Shown piece after piece: positions 28,260-40,477 of a stretch of DNA of 64,000 bases. The stretch's first letter is position 1; every line of letters begins with the position of its first letter. Source of the stretch: Batillaria attramentaria (taxonomy: Eukaryota; Mollusca; Gastropoda; Batillariidae); contig JACVVK020000223.1 of NCBI GenBank assembly GCA_018292915.2, positions 960,001 to 1,024,000 of the forward strand, read 5' to 3'. Both the position numbers and the translations under genes were made by a program. The notes beneath the pieces are model-generated. The model had not been told where the DNA came from and searched no databases. It saw nothing but the letters and a program-made list of their open reading frames with translations.

Positions 28260-29100
28260 CTGTGTGCGACAGGAATAACGTCCCTTTAGTTGAGCCCGCG
28301 ATAGCTCAGTAGTTAAAACTGGGTGTCTTCATCCACAGGGGTCTCTCTCTGTTTCTTCTTCAATGTGCGTATGCCTGAAGTAATGTCCTAATGATGCTGC
28401 TAGCTGGTTTAACTCAGTGACCACGAAAACGATCAGCTTGTATACCAACACAGATGATAATGCTTAGCCTTTGCCGACTCACTGAGTCTCTATCAGTTAA
28501 CTTGTGACATCAGTCACTGATCCTGGCCGGAACCGGCGGCCGCCTGAGACTGACTCAGCCTTGGTCTGATACTGAACGAAGTCGGTCAAGTTCAGTTTAG
28601 CCGGTAACTGGTGGTCGAACTGTGATGTCATTCAAACGTTATGACGCCATGTTGCACCCACTCAAACTCACTTTGCCGAAAAGAGGACCGGGACACTGAC
28701 TGGAGAGGACACACACACTGCCACGGACACACCGTGACCGCCGGCACACACTGACACACACACACACACACACACACCGTCAGTGGCACACACACACACA
28801 CACACACACAAGGGCCGGCCGGACGGACGGCGGAGTCACAACTCAGTGAACGGCTCAACTGAGTTCCTTCCAACCGGTGAAGACATTACTATGATTACAG
28901 TCTACAGACCTGCCTACTGGCATGAGCCCTTACTCAAGTTTAGCGGGCCAATACAGGCCGGTATGGAGTGGGTGGCAGGAAACATCTATTTCAGTAGCGA
29001 AAATAGGCTAGTGTCAGTGTCCCACCTGACATGCTGACTGACACACCCGATGTTTAGCAGCCACTGAGTATTAACACTTTTCTGCGGCCCCGCCTATTAC
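28260..29100. other. TEX264 upstream region, ACTG/CAGT- and CCGG-rich
   Basis: Non-coding DNA upstream of TEX264. A tRNA-like A-box sequence (GATAGCTCAGTAGTTAAAAC, about 28301) may be a SINE-head remnant. ACTGA/TCAGT and GCCGG words are very frequent from about 28480 to 29000. CA repeats lie at 28752-28778 and 28786-28810. Confidence 0.4.
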
Positions 29101-29159
29101 GTACAGTCAGCTCTGAAAAGCACAAACGGGCATTTCCGGCTGGTGCATGTACATACATG

Positions 29160-29699
29160 TCGCACTGGCAATTGCCCTTCCCCCATCCTTACCCCTTTCG
29201 CACGCACACCCCCCTCCCCCTTCACCCGGGCCCCAGCCCCACCTTTAACTGAAAACCTAATGGGCACATAATGCAGCGCATAAATTATGTGCGTCTTGCG
29301 AAATCAGTCGGCTTGCTTTTTGCCATGTGCATATTGAAAACTGAACTGATCCCTGTTTGTGGGTCCTTATGAATTTCGTATTACACCTTCCTGTCTCATT
29401 GTCTGTATAATTATTTTCTTTTGAACCCGAGCTCCTCCCATAATCCCCCCCCCACCTCACCTCTCTCTCTCCCCTTTGCTTATGCTTTTTTTTTCTCTAT
29501 ATTTCCGAACCTGTATTTCTTGTTGTTGTGTATTCGTTTGTTTGTTCTTTTTCCGCTGTTGTTGTTCCCCCCCCCCCCATTAATTGGGTTGTAGTTGTAG
29601 CAACGGCAAGTTAGAAAACAAGCTGACCTTTGTGTCAAAACTTACACTCAAATAAAAGTCATTGTTATTGTTATTGTTATTGTTATTGTCATTGTCATT

Positions 29700-29763
<64 letters not shown>

Positions 29764-29826
29764 CACACCTTTAAAAATATTTTATACTCTGAAGACAGAA
29801 TTCGTATGTTAATGTGATAACCCCCC

Positions 29827-29872
<46 letters not shown>
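29160..29872 (+). mobile_element. Probable LINE 3' UTR and tail with microsatellites
   Basis: The interval runs through poly(C) tracts to CAAATAAAAGTCATTG, then (ATTGTT)n (about 29660-29705) and a pure TC run (29706-29761). A poly(C)-(CA)n tract follows at 29820-29872. An AATAAA followed by a short tandem repeat is typical of retroposon 3' ends. No coding part is seen. Confidence 0.4.
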
Positions 29873-29873
<1 letters not shown>

Positions 29874-30267
29874 CCCATCTCTCTGCTTTGCCACCGCGGC
29901 CGTAAAACAAGATCTTTTCACGTATAACATTATGTTCGTATGTAAATGTTATCAGGTGCTAGGGGGTGACAGTATCCGGGACCTTAGGTTAAAGGGTGCG
30001 TGACACAAGATCGAGCGACCACACACTGACGCGACGTAAGTTATCTTGAGAGACTTAACACCGAAGCGACAAAACATGGACTGAGAGAAAAACGCAGCTA
30101 CCCAGATTCCGAGACGGCGGCCGAACACACAGAACTGTCTCGGTCTCACAACTCTGAGATGCGCAGAGGTGACAGCAAACGAATGCGGACAGTCTGCCTA
30201 TCTCTAGGGGAAAAAAAAAAAAAAAAAACACGCACTGTGCGTGCATGCGTGCGTGCGTGCGTGTGAC

Positions 30268-30302
<35 letters not shown>

Positions 30303-31630
30303 AGGGGGGGGGGGGTCCGAGGCTGATCATTGTTAGTATTGTTTTATGTCATTTATTAATCAACATAGTTTTATAGCATCGTCTTCATTAACGAATGCTC
30401 TGCTGACAGCAAGATATATATCCTTTCAAGGACAATAAATAAACATATATTGTATTGTAAATACACATTGTATTGTAAATGCAGAAAAATCTCAAACGTT
30501 CGTTCCAACCTTCCTCTCCGCCCCCCCCCCCCCTCCCTTGGTCTGGTTTAATTAATGACTGCACTACGGGCTGGAGTCGGAGGGGCGGGGAGAGTGGGGG
30601 GTGGTGGTGGTGGGCGGGTGGGTAAGAGTGACTCAGATACAGGGACCATTAGCATGTGTCGCCATACTGTCGCGACGTGCTTTCTCTCGGGATGAGCGGC
30701 CCGAATTCCCCTCTTTCATCTGACATGGAAAATTTAAATTATAATAAGCATCGTGATCGGAGTGACAACCGTAAGCCATTGCAAGCGATTTTATGATATT
30801 CTGTGCAACTGAAGTTGCTTTGCCTTTGGGATGATAAATGGACATAAAAAAAAATAAGGGAGACAATACACCGGGTGCATTTCTCAGCACTCGGAGTCAC
30901 TGACAATGACCATGGCAGTGTGAACGACAGTGAGAAAAACAGTGGCAATGACGACTGATGAGAAACTGAGAAAAAAGTCTATGATAAAGTGAACAATAAA
31001 AAGTATTCAGACCGTCTGAGACTCTATCAACAACAACTACAACAATAACAACAACAAATCCAAACAAACAAAGAAACAACACAAATGAACAAGACTCGCG
31101 GACGCCGCTGATGGAGATCCTGCTAATTACATTTTTTTATCAAAACCCTGTGACCCTACTGATTTTGTTCTAAAGCCCCCCTCCCCCCCCCCTCCTCCAA
31201 CTTGATCCTTTCACTGACTGACGCCGTCCCGGCTTTGATACGAAACACAAACAGACTCAGTAAATACTACACGACATGTCGCTTGCTACTCGTTTCCTAC
31301 ACAAACAGTTACCGTCGCACTGAATGCGACAGACCATGCGTTCCTAGTAGTGTACTGACTGGAGACCGCCGCGGCTACTACACAAGCATTTGACCATACG
31401 GCTAGTCTGTGCTAGATTCGTACTTCGGCGTACGCGTGATATGGGTGAAGAGTACTGAAGACGGAGCCTGGCTCAATTGGGCGTACTGCATTTGTAACTT
31501 ACTGGCCAACAGTAAGCGGCTACAATTTTTTGAGGAGCCGGCCACTTTCCGTAAAACTGTCAAGGAGAAAAAGTTGATCCTGGCCGAGTGACCTGATATA
31601 TTTCTTGACAGTCAAGGCCGGCTCTCTGTT
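29873..31630. other. Repeat-poor interval without recognisable genes
   Basis: Only short tracts are visible: poly(A) 30210-30228, (GTGC)n/(TG)n/(GA)n 30240-30301, poly(G) about 30304-30315 and poly(C) about 30520. A retroposon-like 3' end, CCTTTCAAGGACAATAAA, sits at about 30422, with a similar one at 41600. ORFs here are short and unlike known proteins. Confidence 0.4.
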
Positions 31631-31639
31631 TCTCCGTTT

Positions 31640-31690
31640 CTATTCGGCATAGCGGGTAAAAGAAGCCGGGCCTTAATCGACTGACATTTC

Positions 31691-31721
<31 letters not shown>

Positions 31722-32037
31722 AGGTTCTTGAGTTTATATGCATGATATTGTTTTATGTGCGTGGTGTTTACATGTACGTACTTTTGTCTGTTGTGAATAT
31801 GTCTAAGTCTTGTGTGTACAGCCGGCCCTGTGTTTTTTATGTACGTGCCTGTGTATATGCGTCTAGTCAGTATTTCTGCTTATTCTCTATATGTACAAGT
31901 GCGTGTAGCTACGCGTTTTGTGTATTTATAAGCACGAGCTCTTAGTAGTCTGCCGTGCAGAATCTCCCCTCCTTGACTGAAATGGGCCGCAGGCCTAATC
32001 AATAAAGTTCGAGTTCTGTGTGTGTGTGTGTGTGGTT
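31640..32037 (+). mobile_element. Retroposon 3'-end-like sequence
   Basis: A TC repeat is followed by T-rich non-coding DNA, a GGGCCGCAGGCCTAATCAATAAAG terminus split here as GGGCCGCAGG plus CCTAATCAATAAAG, and a (TG)n tail (about 32015-32034). This is the form of a LINE 3' UTR, without coding evidence. Confidence 0.35.
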
Positions 32038-32046
32038 TAACCCTTC

Positions 32047-32820
32047 GCTGAGGGCTTAAAAAGGTCCATGATCCAAAAGGGGTGGGTGGGTGTTTGGGGG
32101 TTTAACGTCCTTTTCCACCTCTAGTACGGGTGATATCAAAGACGGGGCAACGACTGATGAAAAAGCCAGCACAAATATTTGGCCCCAGCCGGGATACAAA
32201 CTCACGACCCGAACATTAGAAATCCAACGCTCTACCATTCGGCCACCCCGGCTCCCCCATGACCCAAAAGGAGGACAAGTGTTTAGGCATTTAGCGTCAA
32301 AGCCGGCTATGAGCATTCCATCTACAACGCAGATGAGTTACGCTTGGAGTGTCAGTCCGGGGGACATGGTCCCCCGAAAAAAAAGTAAAATAAAATAAAA
32401 TAAAAAGAACTACTATCTGTGCAGTTTCATGTATTTTGGCCAGATTTTAAGTGCTTCAGAGGAGGAGACACATTTTTGGAGGATATTTCTTTACCTTAGA
32501 TTAAAATCTGCCAAATTTGGTGCGTTTTGACGTGATTTTAAGTGCTTCAGAGGAGGAGACACATTTTTGGAGGATATTTCTTTACCTTAGATTAAAATCT
32601 GCCAAATTTGGTGCGTTTTGACGTGATTTTAAGTGCTTCAGAGGAGGAGACACATTTTTCGGAGGATATTTCTTTACCTTAGATTAAAATCTGCCAAATT
32701 TGGTGCGTTTTGACGTGATTTTAAGTGCTTCGATCAGAGGAAGAAACACACTTTAGCGAGGCGGAAAAGTTTTAGCCAAAGGGGGGGAATCCGCCAAAAG
32801 ACGGAATATTTTCAGCCCTG
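32047..32820. mobile_element. TIR element with internal 91-bp tandem repeats, interrupted by a SINE
   Basis: Left AGGGCTTAAAAAGGTCCATG and right TTCAGCCCTG match the ends of the 16539-16884 copy, as do CATTTAGCGTCAAAG and the right-hand CCGCCAAAAG hairpin region. AACCCTT flanks both sides approximately. Inside, a 91-bp unit (GATTTTAAGTGCTTC... at 32443, 32534, 32625 and 32717) is repeated almost identically. A SINE has inserted at 32081-32257. Confidence 0.65.
32081..32257 (-). mobile_element. tRNA-derived SINE (tail: GGACGTTAAACCCCCAAA) with 14-bp TSD
   Basis: On the minus strand the head reads GCCGGGGTGGCCGAATGG (A-box-like), then a B-box-like GAGTTTGTATCC. The body is GGGGCCAAATATTTGTGCTGG, written here in pieces GGGGCCAAAT and ATTTGTGCTGG. 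The tail contains GATATCACC and GGAAAAGGACGTTAAAC. Duplicated CATGATCCAAAAGG / CATGACCCAAAAGG (32067-32080 and 32258-32271) marks the insertion. Confidence 0.75.
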
Positions 32821-33499
32821 AACCCTTACAAGTCCTTTTCAAAGAATCTGTTGATTCCAAAATATGAGTGGGATGCTCACCGTATGCTTCTCTCCGGATT
32901 CGCCGGCTTCTCTTGCGCCCCGCAGCAACAGATTCCAAAATACGTACATGAGGTGAGTGACGCGGCTGCACCGCAACGACGCGCTTCTCCCAGGGGAGCA
33001 ACCTGAATTTCCCGAATGCTATAATAAATTACAAGTAAAGCAAAAACAACAGAAAAACAAACGAACAGACAACAACACAAACACTTCTGATAACCGAGCT
33101 CAAAATTTCAAGTCACTCTTCAGCGTACGCCGTCAATGGAGCGCGCCACAAAACCAGTCGAGAAGTCCGTCTCATTGGTATGCATGGCGCGATAAAGGGA
33201 GATTAAAAAGGGCCGGAAAACGTGTACATCCTCACTAATCTGTCTCCAACTCACTGCCGTGTTTACATACACGCTACCCCGCTGGGTCAATGGATGGACT
33301 GAACCAACCGGTGGTTGACCATTCATTGGCTGAGTGACGGGAATGGCAATTTTAGTCACAGTGAGAAGTCAGCGTGTGGCCCAGAGCGTCACTGATACCT
33401 AAACTTACTTGCCTCCGTCCATGCTCGTCTTTTTTTAAATTGTTTTTGTTTGTTTGTTTGTTTGTTTGGGTGTTTATTTGTTGTAGTTGATGTGTTTTT

Positions 33500-33640
33500 G
33501 CTTGTTGGTGTTTGGCGGTGTTGTTGTGTTTGGCGGTGTTGTTGTGTTTGGCGTGTTGTTGTGTTTGGCGGTGTTGTGTTTGGCGGTGTTGTGTTTGGCG
33601 TGTTGTTGTGTTTGGCGGTGTTGTTGGGTTTTCGGTTGTT
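33500..33640 (+). repeat. GTGTTTGGCG(GTGTTGTT) minisatellite
   Basis: Repeated GTGTTTGGCG with variable GTGTTGTT spacers, giving artefactual ORFs in all three plus frames. Confidence 0.85.
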
Positions 33641-34416
33641 GTTGCTGCTCAGTGTTGGCTTTCTTTTTGTTTGTTTGTTTGTGTCGGGAGGTGTGAGTGC
33701 CAGATGGTCTTTCACGATTTTATGTATTTTGTGGTAAAGTGTTGTCAATTGAGTCATGGTGATAAGAGGAAATAAAGGCGGGAGCTACTCGGTCACGTGG
33801 TCCCATCCTGGTAGACATTTTGTTCTGTGCTGCACTGTGAATGTCTGCGTGACTGAATGACTGAATGTACCTGACTGTGTTCCCCCATCATGTAGCTCAC
33901 GGCGCAACAGAGAATAAAGTTTGGGCACGTGACGAAACAACGGCAAAGTTTGCAAAATATTTGCTCAAAAAAGGACCATCACGACAGTTAGGCCTGCTTC
34001 TCAGTCCGAGGCTCCAGCTAAGCTTATACCGCGCAATTTCTGTTTCACGCGGCAAAACACTATGCGGAGACCTTCCTACAAAATGTATAGAGAAAGGCCC
34101 GCATTGTCTGAACGTAATGATTTTTGGGTAAAAGCAAATCTGGAGACTGAGAAACTGTGACATGCGTAACTGACCGGTCCATTTTCGACAAAAATATTGT
34201 TGGGATTGCCTAAAAATAAAACAAGCACTGGTAAGCTTACTCCCTGAGCACAGCCTTCATTCATGAAAAGAGATCTTGTCACATGCAGTGAGGTTATTGA
34301 TCAAAGATGAGAAAAAGGTGTCAGAACCTGCATCACCCGCAACGTCGAAATGCGTCATATCGCCATATTACGTCACAGTTCTATATTTCTTGAAAAGAGA
34401 GATTGGACCGGCGAAA

Positions 34417-34626
34417 ATGCTGCGTTTTATAGTCCTTGCTGTTTGTGTTTTCTTCTGCCTAGTCACGATGGCTTACGCCCAGGGCGGTTTCACTGGACTT
34501 GAGTACGCTTCGGTCGGCAATCCCGAAGTCCGCCACTCTGAAAGCCGTGCCTCTGAAACTATGAAACCGTTCAGTTACCTGATGTTTGTCTTTGCCAGCA
34601 TGGTGGCCATTTTCATGACTCTCTAG
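34417..34626 (+). CDS. Small secreted or membrane-anchored protein, 69 aa, unknown
   Basis: Single-exon ORF starting at ATG 34417 (context AAAATGC, A at -3) and ending TAG at 34626. Residues 1-21 are a typical signal peptide with a long hydrophobic core ending in AYA, so cleavage before Gln22 is likely. The mature part has only about 28 polar residues (GGFTGLEYASVGNPEVRHSE...). It then ends in a hydrophobic stretch of about 16 residues (YLMFVFASMVAIFMTL) reaching the stop. This is either a second membrane span or a GPI-type signal. I do not recognise a family. In-frame ATGs upstream would spoil the signal peptide, so I chose this start. It lies alone in repeat-rich DNA; CGTCACAG and TATATTTC lie upstream. 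Expression would settle it. Confidence 0.45.
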   Translation: MLRFIVLAVCVFFCLVTMAYAQGGFTGLEYASVGNPEVRHSESRASETMKPFSYLMFVFASMVAIFMTL

Positions 34627-34831
34627 CCGGGTCAGTTGTGGCCTCAAGCTTCGTTTTCTGGAGTAACTACGGTTTACACTTTCGCTCTCTAGGATGCCGC
34701 TTCATTCAAATCCAGATGAAGTTTTTATCTTCTTTTTTGTTTTGTTTTTTTGTTCGTTCATAGTTTACCGTACAAGTTTCAAACTGAAGTAAAATAAGAA
34801 GTTTACAAATTCCCTTTCGCTGTCTTCGAAC

Positions 34832-34879
34832 ATGGCCCCATACAACACTGAACCAGACTACGGCGCTGCTCTGATCAAG
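34832..34879 (+). CDS. Possible first coding exon of an unknown gene (16 codons)
   Basis: ATG at 34832 has a strong context (AACATGG) and reads MAPYNTEPDYGAALIK, then a good donor GTAGGT at 34880. No matching second exon was identified downstream, so this may be chance. It sits about 200 bp after the 69-aa ORF and could also be an alternative 3' exon context of that transcript. Confidence 0.2.
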
Positions 34880-35094
34880 GTAGGTTGATTGATTGGTTGG
34901 TTGTTAAAGTGGTTATAATGTCCTTTTCCACAACATAAAGGAGCAACGAGCGAAGCGCGGCGTTCCTCATCGCCGTTACGCACATTTCAAAATGTTGTAT
35001 GAGCCGTAACCGCGCTGACCATCGTGTCGTATCGTTTAACGGTTTTACGGAAAGTTGCTGGACAATACGGCATTTCACATGGAAACTTTGAAGT

Positions 35095-35940
35095 TTGAAA
35101 TTTGAGTGAGAATCCTAAATTTCAAATTCCAGATCTGACAAAAAAAAACAAAAAACCACCACCAACAACAACAACAAAAAAACAACCTCGAAACATCTCC
35201 CCGGCGTAGCGGTCTCTGCCGACCCCAACATCAAAGAGTAGCAAGCGTGTACCGCGCGCATGGAGAGCCGACCGCTCGACCCTGCACGGGGTATTGGAAG
35301 TGGATGGGGTGGTGGGGGTGAGGCTGTAGAGTGCTAAGAAACGTAACCTTCAAATTGCAAATCTGACGCAATATAGTAAAAAGTCTCTGCCGACCCCTCG
35401 GGGTATTGGAAGTGGGTGATGGTGGAAGCCGGGGTGAAGACGGGGAATCAGACACGCGTGCGTCCACTTTACGACCTGTATGTAACTCGGCATAGTGTAG
35501 CCTACATGTATTTTCTATATATATGCTCGATTGTAGTTTACCTGGTAGCGTACATGCGTGTCAAACAACAAGAAGATGCAAAATTGTTTCAGGTTGTTTT
35601 GTGTCATGCTAATACAAGTGAGCACATGACAGACAAACAAAGAAACAAACAGCTCTTTTACGTTGTTAAAATCTGCTCCATAGATTTATGACTAATTTCA
35701 AGGTGCTGCTGAATGTCAGCCAAAACACCCGTTTCGGCCATTTTTAGAATAACCTCGGCACTCTCCTATACTCACTCCCACTTCCAATAACTTGACCCCG
35801 AGTGCTGTCAAGCGGTTGGCTCCCCGCTACCCACCGGCTGCTTTTGATCTCATCTGAGGTCCGCTGGAGACCTCTCTGCTGGAGAGACGTCAGTTTCGAG
35901 GGGGTTGCGTCAGATTTGGAATTTGAAATTTAGATTTTAT
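35095..35940. repeat. ~850-bp foldback element
   Basis: AAATTTCAAATTCCAGATC (from 35117) is answered in inverted orientation by GATTTGGAATTTGAAATTT (ending 35931). The inner pair TTGGAAGTGGG (about 35404) and CCCACTTCCAA (about 35778) is also inverted. A related direct copy, TTCAAATTGCAAATCTGACG, lies at about 35349. No coding content. Confidence 0.55.
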
Positions 35941-36899
35941 GCTCAAAATGTGCATGTGCTAATTCTGTGTTCTAATTTTTAAAAAAAATTGACATGCCAC
36001 ATTGTCCCGGCATTCGTATAGGTTTGGCGGCAGGCAGTACGCCGCGTACCCGGCACGTGGTAGACGACGTACTCCAAACGTTACAATTATTTCAGCTTCA
36101 CTTAGGTGAACGTGCTTTGTACGCAACTATGCCTTCGCGTCCCAGCTTCTGGCGTGGGTTCTTTCAGGAGGGTTGTCGCACCGCACCTACCGGTGACCGA
36201 GCATTGAGACAAATGTTTGCATTTCACAAGGATGTGGCTGAGCCTTTGCACTAGTAACTTTTATCCCGAAACTGTTTTCAAGAGGCCGAATCACGTAGTG
36301 GAACGTGGTGCTCGAATCCAAATGCGGAGGTAGAATAGTTCTGGTATGTTTACTCAGCATACAAAGTCGAACGTACATTTTCTCGTCATTTGCCTTTGGT
36401 CACCAAGATGCTTATATTACACCGACCCGAAACCCACCCTTTCTCTTTTAAACGGCTTATTTCAGTCAGCAACTTACTAGCGTAACTGTTGCCCTTCCCG
36501 GTAAGAAAATATGAATGAGTGTATTCAGAGTCCCGCAGAAAAATCAGCTAGACCTCTGCCGTCAAAATAATGGCAGAAGGACCTAAGTACTAAGTGGCAC
36601 CAGTGGCGTTTATATCTTTTCACCAAATGCCGGTAGGCTTGCGCCAGTACTTGCCAATCGAATTTGTGAACAAGCTCAGCACGGCAGTGCAGAGAGTGCC
36701 TACGGTGTACATCGCCAGGAGAAAGTTTTAAAGCGTTCACTGACAGTGCCAAAACTAAGATGCCCGCATGGTGACACACGATGCCATGTTGACGTAATGC
36801 AGTTTTCGCGTCTTCACGTGCGCATCAGTCTTGTCCGTTGTTCTCTGTCGCTACAGGCGCCCGTCACATTACCTGTTCCGTGCACGCTTTCCTGACTCC

Positions 36900-37515
36900 T
36901 TAAAGGCCGTTCTTAACCGGGCGGACTTTTGGTTCGCGAACTAGGTTCGGAGAGTACGGCGAACTAGGTTCGCGCACGTTGTTTCTTAACCGACCAAATA
37001 CTTGTGCGGAAACCCTGGTTCGAAAGGTTCGGCGAACTAGGTTCGAGGACTGCATAGCGTGTCGTGGGAACCCTCGCGATCCTTTTGCCGATCCTGCGCT
37101 CTGATTGGTTGCTCGGGGAGAGCTGTTGTGCGCATGTACAAACTTGAGGAAAATGGCGGACGGCATCGCGGCTATCGACTCACTTCACATTTCCCTCTCT
37201 TGCGCTCTTTTCCTCTTATCTCCTCTTCCTCGGCTTCCAAGAGTTCACTCAAAACGATAACTACCGCAAATGCCTGGTCGTCTCGATCTACGAAGGCGGC
37301 CATTTTGGTTGTTTACGATTGTCTCAACTTCCGAGTCCGCCTTGTTCGGGCGATGACGTATGCATATCATTAACGGTCGGTTAAGAAAGAGAACTAGTCC
37401 GGCCGAACCTCTGGAACTATGTACGTGTGTGCGCTTGCCCTGTTCGTATACAATACACAGTTCGCCGAACAAGTTCGCCAGACTGGTGGTTCGCCCGGTT
37501 AAGAACGGCCTTTAA
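36900..37515. mobile_element. TTAA-flanked 616-bp non-autonomous element with nested inverted repeats
   Basis: TTAA at 36900-36903 and 37512-37515 starts a perfect 24-bp terminal inverted repeat (TTAAAGGCCGTTCTTAACCG and four more). A second perfect 14-bp inverted pair, TTTCTTAACCGACC, is nested at 36982-36995 and 37375-37388. GGTTCGGCGAACTAGGTTCG-type motifs repeat near both ends. The middle contains ATTGG and AAAATGGCGGAC but no transposase. TTAA flanks suggest a piggyBac-type target. Confidence 0.75.
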
Positions 37516-39301
37516 GTAACGCCTTTTCTCTCGGCGGAGGAGTGTCGATTTGCCGGGATATCTGGGTCAAACAGAACAGCTCGCAGTGAGTGCCTGTCGG
37601 CTTGACTCGCATCGCAAGTTTTACTACTTTATTATCCCTTTCGGGAAATTCGCGTTGCTTCCCTCTGGGAAAGCGAGTTGCCGCGGTGCAACGTCATCCA
37701 CCTACCTTTTTTTGGGGGGAGGGGGGGGGGGGGGCAACCCGGTAATATACCGGCAACTCGACCATGGAGGTCAGCTGCTTGGGCAGTCTAAATGCACGCG
37801 TAATGTACCTTTCACAAATTATCACAGTGACTGTAGGACAAAGCCATCCTGTGCCTGTGTCTGTCGCCTCTCGTAGGCGCCGGGCAAACAGAGTCCGTGT
37901 CCCGGCACCAAACTGTGAAGATGGCAGATCTCGGGGGACCAGTGTCAACGGGCTTTCAGGGATGGGTCGTGTTCTTTGACGAGCCCGGGCTTAGGTCAGA
38001 ATCAGAGTAAACTGCTTCTTTCACGATCCCGGCTTTACGTGCTCGCCGGTTTCTTTAGTCCTCTAATCATCCTTTGCTCCTGCCAAGCCCACCATTGCCC
38101 TAGATCTATCCACTATCTAGTCAATGACTCGACCATGCCTGGCCTGGTGTGGTGTACATGTACGCGTATTAGGTACGCGGCGCACGCGTAAAATTCTTTT
38201 TATAATTCTGGGAAAATGTTCATGTTCTGTGTTCAGTCAGTCTCCCCCTTCAGTTCCCGTTACCCCCCTCCCCCGATAAGTACAATCAGAATAACCGGAC
38301 GGACAAGTGTTATCAACCTTTGAAGGCAGAAGTGGGGTGAAGATGGGGGTGGGGGTGTTTGCGGGGTGGGGGGCGGGGAACAAGAAAGATACGTGTAAGA
38401 TAAACCAGTTTTCTGCTTTACTATACCACAGCCATACAAAGTGTTGAAAAGGGAGGAGAACTGAATTCAAAGTTGTAGCTGATCCAACGTACGGTGAGTA
38501 CGATTCACCGCAGTAGATGCTATGCTTCGTTTTCAAACGATGTATCAGAACTTCGGCCTTTGAGAAGTAAGTCGATTCATGGTGAAAATTGCGAGCAGCG
38601 AAGGTAAGACCCGTAAAATTTGCACTTATTGCCTATGACGGATTACCATAGTTACTTATTTTATTTCACTCGAACACGGAAACGGTTTACATTCATTTTA
38701 TTCACCAACTGACATTTGCTGCAGCAAAATTGTCTCCCCGGCTCCAAGGCTTTTAATTGGCAGAATAATGGGAAGGGGGGGGGGGGGGGAGGCGTGTTCA
38801 GTGGGTGGTGGTGGATAGGCGTTTTAATAATCTACGGTTAAACTGAGTAGCTGAACATTTTACCCGAAGTCTTTAGAAATTTGTCTTGCATTTGGTCGGC
38901 GATCCGCAAACCGACTTCGGTCCGTGTGAAAAAAAGCATCTTTTCGACTGACGGGCGCACTTGCGATGAAGGGAGACCGAGCTTTCAAAAGAATCAAGGA
39001 CATTGATATGTAAATTTCATAATCGGCGTACAGAAATATACCTTGTAAACAGCTTTGGGTGTGTGCTCAGTTGTTGAGTCGTTTCACACTGAAACGAGAC
39101 GAGCTGGCTTTGTGACAGGACAGCAAACTCTTTACAATTTCAGACCTCCCTGTGGAGAGAGTTTCATACGGGGGAAGAACCCCGGCGTTTGTCGTTCTTT
39201 GTGTACCAACCATGTCATCACTGATGCTGCTCAGGTGTAGGCTGCAAAGGTAGCAGTGAGTATCTGATCTTCGAACATTCGATCTATCACGTGACTGAAG
39301 C

Positions 39302-39334
<33 letters not shown>

Positions 39335-39391
39335 CCAGTGTGTGTGTGTGCGTGTGTGTGTGTGTGGCCAGTGTGTGTGTGTGTGTTTGGC

Positions 39392-39426
<35 letters not shown>

Positions 39427-40340
39427 GACAGATGACGATGGTGATGATGATGATGATTTCTTTGACAGAAATTCGCCAGTCAGTCTCTATAGAGAAACAA
39501 CTTATAACACTCAGTGACGGAACCGTGTACCCTTCAATTAAATCCCAGAAGATAGCATTTTGTATTTGGCCACATATACACTAGTACACACGAACATAAT
39601 TTTGTGTTCACCGTTGCCACCATAATTCTCAGCTAGAAACATTCACGACGTCTTCATCGTAATTCCTCAGCCCGCTTTTCCTGATTTTACTTTCAAATAG
39701 CTGGAGTACAGCCAACAGGAATCCCTTATGAATACATTGTGCCGAGCGGTGGGTCTAGTCAGGCCACTGCGGTCAGATTCCACGGAGAGGTTACTGGCGA
39801 CGCATTTTTCGTTCGGCGCGAAAATCTGTTTGCAAGAACGTAAATGACAGTAGATTCCTCATCCCACAAACACAGCCCTGAAGGATCCTCTCGAGGCCCT
39901 AAAATGCCTCTTTCCCCTCTCCCTCCCTACCGACATCCTCCAACCCCCCCCCCCCCCCCCCCGGCGCTCTCTAGGCCCTAAAAATTGATTCTCTCTCCAT
40001 TCCTTCACCCCCCCCCTCCCCTTTTGGCTCTTCCACCACCTCCCTCCCCACTCCCTCCTACACCTCTTCATTTCTTGCCACTTTCCTCTCGGGCAGTCGT
40101 TTTTGCGACCAGCAGTGTTTGTTGTTGGCCTAAAGACAAGGCCAGTCACCTGTAGCCTTTAGCTTGGCGTGGTCACCGAGTTCAGTTCCCTGCGGCCAAC
40201 ACACTCAGATAGGCATAATGAATGTCTTCGGAGTGGATGAAGTGGGCGTTGTTCGAAGTATTATTTTGTAAGCAGAAGAACGGCGACACTGATTGTGTAA
40301 AGCTGTTTTTTTTAATTTTTTTTAAATCTTCTTCTTTTAG
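37516..40340. other. Gene-poor interval with poly(G)/poly(C) and TG tracts
   Basis: Poly(G) near 37717-37734 and 38776-38789, poly(C) near 39945-39962, and an interrupted (TG)n with GGCCAG spacers at 39303-39424. A 47-codon open stretch (about 39700-39842) has no start and no clear partner exon. Confidence 0.4.
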
Positions 40341-40358
40341 GGCGTGAAGCTATTTTTT

Positions 40359-40418
40359 GGCTCCCTTGTGTAACAATGGGAGTCTATGTTTTAACCCTCC
40401 GTCGTCTGTCTGTCTGTC

Positions 40419-40477
<59 letters not shown>

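Noticed and set aside
28290..28350. Possible tRNA or SINE head (GATAGCTCAGTAGTTAAAAC)
   Set aside because: Only an A-box-like sequence; no B box at the right distance, so no separate feature was called.
35994..36254. 86-codon plus-strand ORF
   Set aside because: No recognised domain, no splice or poly(A) context, and length expected by chance in GC-moderate DNA.
39690..39842. 47-codon open stretch with protein-like composition (IPYEYIVPSGGSSQ)
   Set aside because: No start codon, ambiguous acceptor and no partner exon in phase. Could be an exon relic but cannot be supported.
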